Positions 1-5,540 of a stretch of DNA of 10,348 bases are shown here, piece by piece. Made by a program: the position numbers and the translations under genes. This stretch comes from Lentimicrobium sp. (lineage in GTDB: Bacteria; Bacteroidota; Bacteroidia; Bacteroidales; Lentimicrobiaceae). Each line of letters starts with the position of its first letter. The first letter of the stretch is position 1. The stretch covers positions 1-10,348 of the forward strand of contig JAAXUD010000052.1 of NCBI GenBank assembly GCA_013336205.1, given 5' to 3'. The notes below the pieces were generated by a model. It was given only the letters and a program-made list of their open reading frames with translations. It ran no database searches and was not told where the DNA came from.

Positions 1-1
1 T

Positions 2-796
2 ATCCGCCTTCGCCTCTTTGTGAATCCGGAGCATGTAAAGGGTTATTCTCCTGAAAAAGGTTATTGCGGACTGCAGGAAACCCTGGCAATGGCCCGCCGG
101 ATTAAAGAGGCAGGGATGAATTTCCTTCTTGATTTCCATTACAGTGACTACTGGGCCGATCCACAGAAACAATTCAAACCGGCGGCCTGGAAAGGTCAGG
201 ACTTTGAAACTTTACAGGCCACCCTGAAGGAATATACAAGAGCCACCCTGCTCAGCCTCAAAGAACAGGGCACCCTGCCACAAATGGTGCAGGTGGGGAA
301 TGAGATTAATCATGGAATAGTTTGGCCGGAGGGTCACATCAGCAATCCCGATAACCTGGCGGCGCTGCTCAGGGCGGGTATTGAGGCCTGTCGTGAGGTA
401 GATCCCGGGATTACGGTAATGATGCACCTTGCACTCGGCGGACAGCAGGAAGAGGCTATATTCTGGTTCGACAATATGATTGCCCGGGGTGTAGATTTCG
501 ATGTAATCGGCTTGTCATACTATCCCCGCTGGCACGGCACCCTTGACGACCTGAACAATACTATGATTGTTCTGGCAAATCGTTACCGGAAGGATATCAA
601 TGTAGCTGAATACAGCGCCTTTAAAACGGAGATAAACGACATGGTTTTCAATCTTCCCAATGGGCGAGGTAATGGCAGCTGCATCTGGGAACCACTGAAT
701 ACCTGGAGGCGACTCTTCGATAAACAAGGCAACGCTCTTGAAGAGATCAGGATTTACGATAAGGTTGCTGAAAAATATTTAGAAGTGAAAAATTAA
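2..796 (+). CDS. GH53 arabinogalactan endo-beta-1,4-galactanase, 3' part (5' end outside window)
   Basis: This is a retaining glycoside hydrolase of family 53, which cuts beta-1,4-galactan side chains of pectin (type I arabinogalactan). The frame is open through the left edge (reading IRLRLFVNPEHVKGY), so the GTG at 20 is not the start; the N-terminus, including any signal peptide or lipobox, is missing. Family hallmarks are seen in order: RLRLFVNP, GYCGLQETLAMARRIKEAGM, FLLDFHYSDYWADP, VGNEINHG and a C-terminal IWEPLNTW. By family knowledge the Glu of VGNEI (about residue 95 from the GTG) is the acid/base, and the Glu of NVAEYSAF (about residue 197) the nucleophile; both are present, so the visible part looks intact. 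It ends in TAA at 794-796. No SusC/D genes are in view, and no convincing terminator follows. The family call is firm; substrate is inferred from the family. Confidence 0.93.
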   Translation: MRLRLFVNPEHVKGYSPEKGYCGLQETLAMARRIKEAGMNFLLDFHYSDYWADPQKQFKPAAWKGQDFETLQATLKEYTRATLLSLKEQGTLPQMVQVGNEINHGIVWPEGHISNPDNLAALLRAGIEACREVDPGITVMMHLALGGQQEEAIFWFDNMIARGVDFDVIGLSYYPRWHGTLDDLNNTMIVLANRYRKDINVAEYSAFKTEINDMVFNLPNGRGNGSCIWEPLNTWRRLFDKQGNALEEIRIYDKVAEKYLEVKN

Positions 797-913
797 AGTG
801 CGTTTTTGGGGAATGGAGAAGTTGCGAAAGCTTCCGACAAATTTCCGTGGAGGAGGTAAGCGGAATACTGGTATTCTTAATTGGTGCGAACTTCCAGACT
901 GGCTTGATGTTTC

Positions 914-1024
914 GCCGCTTTGTGAAGGTGGGGATTTTCAGATTTAAAGTTAATAAAAAGACAAAACTTAAATACAGCACTTCACTTTCATCGAAGAAAG
1001 AAATCCCCGCTTTTGCAAAACGGC
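914..1024. repeat. Long-loop imperfect inverted repeat, element 1 (cassette-boundary candidate)
   Basis: Arm 914-937 (starts GCCGCTTTGTG, ends GGGGATTT) is the imperfect inverse of arm 1001-1024 (starts AAATCCCC, ends AAAACGGC). Nineteen of 24 positions pair as Watson-Crick, and all five differences are transitions. Four of the five become G-T wobbles if the plus strand folds, only one if the minus strand does, so the strand opposite to the neighbouring genes folds better. The loop is 63 nt. The right arm lies 22 bp past the stop of the propeller gene. Element 2 at 2188-2301 has the same design and shares sequence (AAG-TGG-GATTT on the left, ATCGAAGA on the right). There is no T-tract next to the stem, so it does not look like an ordinary terminator. 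Confidence 0.6.
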
Positions 1025-1046
1025 TGTTAGTACATGCCTTTCTCCC

Positions 1047-2135
1047 TTAAGGTTTGAATCTCTCAAATGTTTCTCCATTGAACTTAAATGCTCCGTTTTC
1101 AGGTGTGCCAAGCCATAGGTCGCCTTGGTTGTCTTTATACATTGAGACTAAATTAACCTCTGTCGAACCGTCTTTAACTATATAATTTGTGATGTTTTTT
1201 CCGTCATATTTATATACTCCCTTATCCCAGGTTGTCAACCAGATATTTCCGTTCTTGTCTTCTACAATGTATGAATAGTAGACGTATTCATCTCCACCAA
1301 ATATTTTTGTATTTCCAATTCCGTTTTCTTTTTGATATTGAAGTCTGTCGCTTTTTGTCGTTTTGTCAAAGTCAAAAACATACCGATGCCAGGTGTTACA
1401 GAACCAAAAACTACCTTCCCTGTCCTCAAAAATTGAACGAATACCAAAAGTGCCACCAGATGGAGCAATTGTCAAATCTTCTTCATACATCCACTTGATG
1501 GATTGTCCGTCAAAACGACAAGCACCAAAAACAGAAGTGCCAAACCACATAGCACCTTTTCGGTCTTTATAGATGCAATAAACTTCATAAGGACTAAAAA
1601 ATGGATTGATCCCCTTTGCATAAATCTCATTGTGCAGGTAATGTTTTGGAAATTCTAACTGAAACAGGGTTTTTCCGTCAAAGCGATAAGGTCCGTTTTC
1701 TCCTCTTTTGCCCAAAATACTGAACCATAAATCATTGGGTTCCAATTTCCAGTCTTTACTTTTTACTGGTTGCAAAGTTGTAAATTGCTTTCCGTCAAAT
1801 TTGTTGATACCACTCAGCGTTGAGAAAAATATATTCCCAAATTCATCTTCTTGAATTTGTCTAATACTGTCATTGCTTAGTCCGTCTTTGGTGGTAAAAT
1901 TGACAATGGTTTTACCGTCATACCGATATACGCCTTCTCCATTGCTCCCAAACCAATAGTTGTTCTTTGTGTCTTGAAAAACATACCATAAATGTTTGCC
2001 AGGTTGATTAACAGAGTTGCCTGTGGTAATTGGTTTTATTAAAATTTCAGCATTCGTTGCATTGCTGTTAGTCTGTCCGTTGCAGGAAGTCAATATGGCA
2101 AATATGCTTAAAAAGCAAAGAAGGTTCATTTTCAT
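1047..2135 (-). CDS. Lipoprotein with seven two-component-regulator propeller repeats
   Basis: A 362-residue protein with a lipoprotein signal: a hydrophobic stretch LLCFLSIFAI, then lipobox LTSC with Cys at residue 18, followed by NGQTNSN. The rest is about seven repeats of the Reg_prop type, with core pattern I..D..G..WFGT..G...YDGK.F. They start near residues 50, 91, 137, 186, 232, 289 and 329, for example DTKNNYWFGSNGEGVYRYDG and DNQGDLWLGTPENGAFKFNG. Seven repeats would close one beta-propeller. In Bacteroidota these repeats usually form the periplasmic sensor half of hybrid histidine kinases; here there is no transmembrane helix, kinase or DNA-binding domain after them. It is a stand-alone, membrane-anchored propeller, probably ligand-binding; the ligand is unknown. 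A second ATG two codons in (2129) is an alternative start. The leader AAACAGACGACA before ATG resembles that of the next gene upstream. Confidence 0.85.
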   Translation of the reverse strand: MKMNLLCFLSIFAILTSCNGQTNSNATNAEILIKPITTGNSVNQPGKHLWYVFQDTKNNYWFGSNGEGVYRYDGKTIVNFTTKDGLSNDSIRQIQEDEFGNIFFSTLSGINKFDGKQFTTLQPVKSKDWKLEPNDLWFSILGKRGENGPYRFDGKTLFQLEFPKHYLHNEIYAKGINPFFSPYEVYCIYKDRKGAMWFGTSVFGACRFDGQSIKWMYEEDLTIAPSGGTFGIRSIFEDREGSFWFCNTWHRYVFDFDKTTKSDRLQYQKENGIGNTKIFGGDEYVYYSYIVEDKNGNIWLTTWDKGVYKYDGKNITNYIVKDGSTEVNLVSMYKDNQGDLWLGTPENGAFKFNGETFERFKP

Positions 2136-2147
2136 TGTCGTCTGTTT
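2136..2147 (-). promoter_or_regulatory. Shared leader motif before the propeller gene start
   Basis: On the minus strand the bases directly before ATG read AAACAGACGACA. The other island gene has AAACAGACA in the same place (3241-3249). There is no purine-rich Shine-Dalgarno sequence in either, as is common in Bacteroidota. The shared bases may be a translation-start context or a common cassette end; the sequence alone cannot decide. Confidence 0.35.
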
Positions 2148-2187
2148 AATATTTGTAGTGTCGTCATAGAGTTGCCACTATCGATTT

Positions 2188-2301
2188 GCAGCGTCAAGAA
2201 GTTGGCGATTTCAGAGACGAAAACTGTCAACCAGTATAAAATTAAACACGAAGCCAAAAGCTTTATTTAATCGAAGAGCCGCCAATTTATTGTAGGTGCT
2301 G
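2188..2301. repeat. Long-loop imperfect inverted repeat, element 2 (cassette-boundary candidate)
   Basis: The left arm 2188-2212 contains GCAGCGTC, then AAGAAG, then TTGGCGATTTC. The right arm 2273-2301 contains GAAGAGCCGCCAA, then TTTATTGTA, then GGTGCTG. Two boxes pair: outer CAGCGTC with GGTGCTG, and inner TTGGCG with CGCCAA, separated by an unequal internal loop. The top loop is 60 nt, close to the 63 nt of element 1. Three of the four transition differences in the paired boxes are G-T wobbles on the plus strand. It lies 30 bp after the stop of the 302-residue gene and 52 bp before the propeller gene, between the two. Confidence 0.5.
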
Positions 2302-2331
2302 TTTTGGGCTGTCTTTCTTTTCTGTCCTTCT

Positions 2332-3240
2332 TTAAGCATAGTATTTCTTAGCAATGTTTTCTAATCGTTTCACTTCTTTGTTGTCGCCAAGTTTGTACTC
2401 TTTTAAAAAGTCAAAATAATTTTTCGTGTAGGTCGATACTTTAGGTTTGGTCAAAACTTCTTCAAGTTTTTTGTTGTCAGTTTGTTGAAAGTCGTAACCG
2501 TAATTGTTTAGAAAAATAATTGTTGTCAGATGAAGAAGATGAAGTCTATCCCATCTCATTCTATCCTCGTTTGGCGAAACTCCATCTATGTAGTGATATA
2601 TTGATTGAAGGTCATTTTGCAAATCTGGTATGTTGCTTTTGTAGTAAGCATATGATTTGGGCCCGTCTTTGTCCGAAATATAGTCTGGTAACAATTCAAA
2701 ATTGTTTCTAAAAAAGTGGTCAACTGCATAATCACCGTCAGCATCTTTACCTACAATGAAAGTCAAGTCGCACATTACGTCTGGGAAAAATTTCAAAAAC
2801 TTGATGAACTCTAAATCTTCTTTTGATGCAATAGTTGTATCCAGGTAAATCATTTCCCTTTTGATTTTTCCTACCCAAGCATAAAGGCAGAGAAGTTTAA
2901 AGACTGTTGAATGGAAATAGTAATGTTCTCTGCCGAAATCACCATTAATATTTATCCAATCACGGTGGTAATTACTTGATAAATTCCAAAAGCGATGATT
3001 AACGTCTTCGCACGCTGTCAGCAGATGCACTTTATATTTTGCGATTGCTTCTTTTATCTTTTTCTGTTGTTCAAATTTATGTTCCGTTTCCAGGTTGCGT
3101 TGAAGTAGTTTATTCTCGAAGTAATTTTTCAGCCAATTGGTAAGAAGAAATGTCAGAACTGAAACACAAATACTTATCAACGCAACTTGATAAGCGTTTA
3201 AAGTATAACTTTCAATTATCGTTTTTACTTGTTCGTCCAT
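2332..3240 (-). CDS. Membrane-anchored protein of unknown function, one N-terminal TM helix
   Basis: A 302-residue protein that I cannot name. Residues 16-36 form one transmembrane helix (YQVALISICVSVLTFLLT is its core), followed by a charged, probably coiled-coil stretch (about 41-66, ENKLLQRNLETEHKFEQQKK) and a mostly helical soluble part. Residues 69-135 follow a pattern I associate from memory with an unnamed bacterial family: Y-x-x-x-LL-x-A, then N-x-R-x-W-N-L, then GREHYYFHST, then YAWVGKIKREMIYLD. The positive K37/K45 side suggests the N-terminus is outside and the bulk cytoplasmic, but this is weak. No catalytic motif is evident. The gene ends with TAA at 2332-2334 and is followed by element 2. 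No good Bacteroidota promoter was found upstream, consistent with a gene depending on outside transcription. Confidence 0.8.
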   Translation of the reverse strand: MDEQVKTIIESYTLNAYQVALISICVSVLTFLLTNWLKNYFENKLLQRNLETEHKFEQQKKIKEAIAKYKVHLLTACEDVNHRFWNLSSNYHRDWININGDFGREHYYFHSTVFKLLCLYAWVGKIKREMIYLDTTIASKEDLEFIKFLKFFPDVMCDLTFIVGKDADGDYAVDHFFRNNFELLPDYISDKDGPKSYAYYKSNIPDLQNDLQSIYHYIDGVSPNEDRMRWDRLHLLHLTTIIFLNNYGYDFQQTDNKKLEEVLTKPKVSTYTKNYFDFLKEYKLGDNKEVKRLENIAKKYYA

Positions 3241-3249
3241 TGTCTGTTT
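3241..3249 (-). promoter_or_regulatory. Shared leader motif before the 302-residue gene start
   Basis: On the minus strand the bases just before ATG are AAACAGACA, within a longer run CAGCTAACAAAAAAACAGACA. This repeats the AAACAGAC core of the propeller gene leader. Function is unknown: a start context or a cassette-end signature. Confidence 0.3.
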
Positions 3250-3453
3250 TTTTGTTAGCTGTGTAGTTGTTTAAGTTTGCCCATAACTAAAAGATATCAT
3301 CACAAGCTTACCCCTTTTTAATACAATGAAAACGAACTTTTACCCTTCACTATATGGTTAAATAATTGATCAGGATATGTTTTCAACTAGTTAAAGTAAT
3401 TGAATCAATATTGAAGTATTCAATTTTGAACAAGTAAAATGTATAAAAGTTAA

Positions 3454-3618
3454 TCCAACTTCAAAATATTAATAAACGGGATCGATAAAGGTGGTTTCAA
3501 TTATGCCACCCAAAAGGGATTTCCTGTTAATATTGTAATCATCGATCTGATCTGGGGAACAGTACTCACTTCAATCATCAGTTTATCAGGTTATTACATT
3601 GTAAAGCTTGTTGGCTGA
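3454..3618 (+). pseudogene. 5'-truncated remnant of a DUF2177-like membrane protein gene
   Basis: A 54-codon open frame without any start codon ends in TGA at 3616-3618; an in-frame TAA precedes it at 3451. The recognisable part begins near 3478 and contains NYATQKGFPVNIVIIDLIWG and SLSGYYIVKLVG. From memory this matches the last third of DUF2177 family inner-membrane proteins (about 130 residues, last helix with the conserved IDLIWGT). The first two thirds are absent from the window: nothing similar occurs in 3290-3453 or left of the island. The stop is native-looking and is followed directly by a terminator-like hairpin, so only the 5' end was lost, probably when the neighbouring island was inserted or rearranged. 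Confidence 0.55.
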
Positions 3619-3662
3619 AACAGTAAAAGAGACACCATAAACAGAGTCTCTTTTACTTTCAG
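3615..3662 (+). terminator. Strong hairpin after the DUF2177 remnant
   Basis: Arms 3622-3633 (AGTAAAAGAGAC) and 3646-3657 (GTCTCTTTTACT) are perfectly complementary over 12 bp with a 12-nt loop. CTGAA (3615-3619) and TTCAG (3658-3662) extend the stem past a 2-nt bulge. It overlaps the stop codon of the remnant. There is no long T-run after it on the plus strand, so whether it ends transcription or only protects the 3' end is open. Confidence 0.55.
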
Positions 3663-3677
3663 TCAAAAACTATTCTT

Positions 3678-3706
3678 AAAAAGCCCAAAGACAATCGGGC
3701 CCTTTT
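3678..3706 (-). terminator. Rho-independent terminator, probably for the minus-strand T9SS gene
   Basis: On the minus strand GCCCGA, a 6-nt loop and TTGGGC form a short stem (3683-3700, one G-T wobble), followed at once by TTTTT (3682-3678). This lies about 170 bp after the stop of the minus-strand gene ending at 3871. On the plus strand the same stem is followed by CCTTTT, so it could work in both directions. Confidence 0.45.
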
Positions 3707-3870
3707 AGCAGCCTGATGTTAAAACCCCTTTAAACATGGAATTCAGACTTATCTATTCCTTTTTTGATTCCCTTTTTATCAGTTGGTCTTAAGCAGTGGT
3801 GTTTAATATTCCGTTACTCAAATCACTTGCAATTCGGGAGTGTGAAACAATAGGTTCATCAAAACCTTGG

Positions 3871-5052
3871 TCACTTTAGTATAAGTCTCTGATAGCCAAT
3901 AGAATTACCACTTTTTATCCTGACAAAGTACAATCCGGCAGGTTGCGCCGAAAGATCATATTCATCAGAACCTCCCACAACAATCTCCTGTTCCAGTACT
4001 TTAGCCCCATGAATATTGAAAACCGAAATCAGTCCACTGGTAACAGGATTTACAAGATCCAGCTTAAAGTAACCCTCAGTGGGATTGGGGAATAAACTGA
4101 AACCAGCCGTGTTGCTTAAGGGTTTTTCATTTACCGATGAAGGTTTTGTAAAACCGGATATCCGGATAACTTTATTTCCACCTCCGAAAGTAGAAAAGAG
4201 GAAATCGCCTGTCAGCGGATCTATCAGTGCACCTTCTGCCCCGGTAAGTCCGGTAACCATTTCTCTTGAGCTGGATGGAACAGGCAGGCCGTAATCCCCT
4301 ACCTCAAAAACAACGACGGTTCCATTGCCATAAGAGGAGATGGCCATCGAAAGGTTGGGGAAGGCTGCTGAACCTGCCGGAATATAAGCAATCCCCTCCG
4401 GCCCCGAAGCCACGTCAGAGATATCAACCTCAGCAATCTGGTTTGATAAAAGATATTGCCCGCTGATATCAATGGTATAAGGGACATTATACATAATCGA
4501 AGCACTATAGGATGAAAAAACCAGACCGCCTGCTCCGGGGTATCCTGCAGGAACAAAAGCCAGTGCACCCACCGAAGAAGCCACCCCGTAAGCTGTTAAA
4601 GGAGTGCCGATATAGGAATTGTTGGGCAATACCTGTCCAAGTTCATTCATGCTGTACCTGGTGAAGAGGAGCGTTCCATTCTGGGCGAAAAAAATACCTC
4701 CGTCATTGTTGGGTGCTTCGGTGTACAGGACAGCACTTCCACCAAAACCGGTGATGTGTTTTGATTCCGGATCCCTGGTCAGGGCAACTGTGTAAAGGCC
4801 TCCGCCGCTGGTGTTTGCACTTCCTCCTATATACAGCGTGTTCGGTTGTTCCGGTCTGATGGTTAGCCCACCGTACTGGGAGGGTAGTAGATCTATACTA
4901 CCCAGATCGGTTAAAGTGTATCCGGCTGTTACAAATTCAGGAGTCAGGTTTTGCGTATGTCCCTGAAAATATGCCAGGAAGAACAATGCCAGCAGGCCTT
5001 TTTTCATCATGAAGGATGAAAATTTTGCAAAGGGATGAGTAGCTGTTTTCAT
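3871..5052 (-). CDS. T9SS-sorted secreted propeller-like protein
   Basis: A 393-residue exported protein. The signal peptide core is KKGLLALFFLAYF with a likely cut near HTQ. Starts at 5010 or 5007 (Met15 or Met16) would give a more usual signal peptide than the first ATG at 5052. Residues about 40-300 look like a beta-propeller of unknown role, with LTIRPEQPNTLYIGGSAN, EAPNNDGGIFFAQNGTLLFT and GLTGAEGALIDPLTGDFLFS. From memory, this last motif and the layout match secreted proteins that in other phyla carry a PEP-CTERM tail. Here the tail is instead a type IX secretion C-terminal domain (about 318-393): SLFPNPTEGYFKL, ISVFNIHGAKV, PAGLYFVRIK and a basic end YQRLILK. By family knowledge it crosses the outer membrane through the Por system and is released or attached to the surface. 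It stands alone, 488 bp from the next same-strand gene. Confidence 0.9.
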   Translation of the reverse strand: MKTATHPFAKFSSFMMKKGLLALFFLAYFQGHTQNLTPEFVTAGYTLTDLGSIDLLPSQYGGLTIRPEQPNTLYIGGSANTSGGGLYTVALTRDPESKHITGFGGSAVLYTEAPNNDGGIFFAQNGTLLFTRYSMNELGQVLPNNSYIGTPLTAYGVASSVGALAFVPAGYPGAGGLVFSSYSASIMYNVPYTIDISGQYLLSNQIAEVDISDVASGPEGIAYIPAGSAAFPNLSMAISSYGNGTVVVFEVGDYGLPVPSSSREMVTGLTGAEGALIDPLTGDFLFSTFGGGNKVIRISGFTKPSSVNEKPLSNTAGFSLFPNPTEGYFKLDLVNPVTSGLISVFNIHGAKVLEQEIVVGGSDEYDLSAQPAGLYFVRIKSGNSIGYQRLILK

Positions 5053-5184
5053 TTCGAGTGTTTTTGATAGTCTAAGTTACGCATGAATTTAGTAAATCTG
5101 ACATTTTTAACTGAAACTTTAACAAAATATTAACATCAAAGCGATGTTCAAGTGTTTAGTGTACAAGGATATAAGGCAGCATGA

Positions 5185-5236
5185 GTATGGTTCAGCCTTT
5201 TCAGCCGACAAACAGCCTCGTGTTGCTGAGCAATAC
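5185..5236. repeat. Imperfect hairpin, 12-nt arms
   Basis: GTATGGTTCAGC (5185-5196) faces GCTGAGCAATAC (5225-5236): ten Watson-Crick pairs, one G-T wobble and one mismatch on the plus strand, with a 28-nt loop. It lies 50 bp from the second hairpin, in a locally GC-richer block. A structured RNA or a degenerate repeat are both possible. Confidence 0.35.
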
Positions 5237-5296
5237 CCTCAATGGCGGAAGTAGGACGAGCGCAAGCCGGGAACTCCTTTCTGAAAATCAGGAAAT

Positions 5297-5351
5297 GAGC
5301 AAAGGTGGCCCTGCCCCGATCTTTGTCAGGACAAAACCACCTTTAGTGCTC
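5297..5351. repeat. Two-tier hairpin
   Basis: GAGC plus AAAGGTGG (5297-5308) faces CCACCTTT (5337-5344) and, after a 3-nt bulge, GCTC (5348-5351). Inside, CCTG (5310-5313) faces CAGG (5327-5330). The perfect 8-bp core with outer and inner extensions is unlikely by chance, but there is no T-tract, so it is not a plain terminator. Confidence 0.4.
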
Positions 5352-5408
5352 TGCTACTAAACCATTACTTTTTAAGCTTCGACCTGGTTCGACAATGGTT
5401 CGGCAAAG

Positions 5409-5449
5409 AGCTCACCAACCAAAGCTCACCAACCATCGCTCAGCTCACC
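5409..5449. repeat. AGCTCACC direct repeats
   Basis: AGCTCACCAACC occurs at 5409-5420 and 5423-5434, and its first eight bases again at 5442-5449. Spacing is 14 then 19 bp. This sits between the TTCGRC repeats and the 7-bp array. Confidence 0.6.
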
Positions 5450-5450
5450 G

Positions 5451-5540
5451 CTTTAGACTTTAGACTTTTTACTTTAGACTTTTTACTTTAAGCTTTGAGC
5501 TTTTACTTTTTACTTTAGACTTTTTACTTTAAGCTTGAAC
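5451..5540. repeat. 7-bp tandem array (CTTTAGA/CTTTTTA) abutting a stop codon
   Basis: Thirteen units read on the plus strand: CTTTAGA twice, then CTTTTTA, CTTTAGA, CTTTTTA, CTTTAAG, CTTTGAG, a 6-bp CTTTTA, CTTTTTA, CTTTAGA, CTTTTTA, CTTTAAG and CTTGAAC. The array ends at the base directly next to the stop codon of the big propeller gene (TAG at 5543-5541), so it would form the beginning of that gene's 3' untranslated region. The first four bases are fixed in all but the last unit; the last three vary. Confidence 0.8.

Larger units (their letters stand above)
914..3290 (-). mobile_element. Putative cassette-like two-gene island (boundaries approximate)
   Basis: Two minus-strand genes of visibly lower G+C than the flanking genes are arranged as gene, hairpin element, gene, hairpin element. 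Elements 1 and 2 are related long-loop inverted repeats, each downstream of one gene. Both genes share the leader AAACAGAC immediately before ATG. On the right the island ends near 3290, followed by a truncated DUF2177-like gene remnant, which fits a past insertion or deletion. No integrase, transposase or clear target-site duplication is in the window, and canonical integron core sites (GTTRRRY) are not seen at the element ends. That it is mobile is therefore inference; alternatives are a genomic island decayed beyond recognition, or genes that merely share an intergenic repeat family. Confidence 0.35.
5053..5540. other. Gene-free stretch with hairpins and stacked short repeats
   Basis: No credible gene is present. 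From left to right: an AT-rich leader of the minus-strand T9SS gene (5053-5160) without a clear Bacteroidota promoter; a GC-richer part with two hairpins (5185-5351); three TTCGRC-type repeats (about 5377-5405); three copies of AGCTCACC, the first two longer (5409-5449); and a 7-bp tandem array up to the next stop codon. Confidence 0.6.

Noticed and set aside
2..796. Part of a complete polysaccharide utilisation locus
   Set aside because: GH53 enzymes are often in such loci, but no SusC, SusD or regulator gene is visible downstream; upstream is outside the window.
863..876. Near-perfect palindrome GAATAC-TG-GTATTC
   Set aside because: Fourteen bp with a 2-nt centre; could be an operator, but no regulated start lies next to it and a single occurrence is weak.
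914..1024. Calling the elements true integron attC sites
   Set aside because: Reading on the gene strand, the left end offers only a partial RYYYAAC match and no GTTRRRY is seen at the right end. Only the general design and strand bias agree.
847..1050. 67-codon frame beginning with GTG after a GGAGGAGG-like stretch
   Set aside because: The purine-rich bases lie inside the frame, not before it. The frame runs through both arms of element 1 and overlaps the end of the propeller gene; Shine-Dalgarno use is rare in this group.
3398..3425. AATTGAAT / ATTCAATT inverted repeat with a 12-nt loop
   Set aside because: AT-only 8-bp arms in a very AT-rich stretch are expected by chance; no T-tract or gene boundary nearby.
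3490..3510. GGTGG / CCACC hairpin
   Set aside because: Lies in the coding remnant; a 5-bp stem is not significant.
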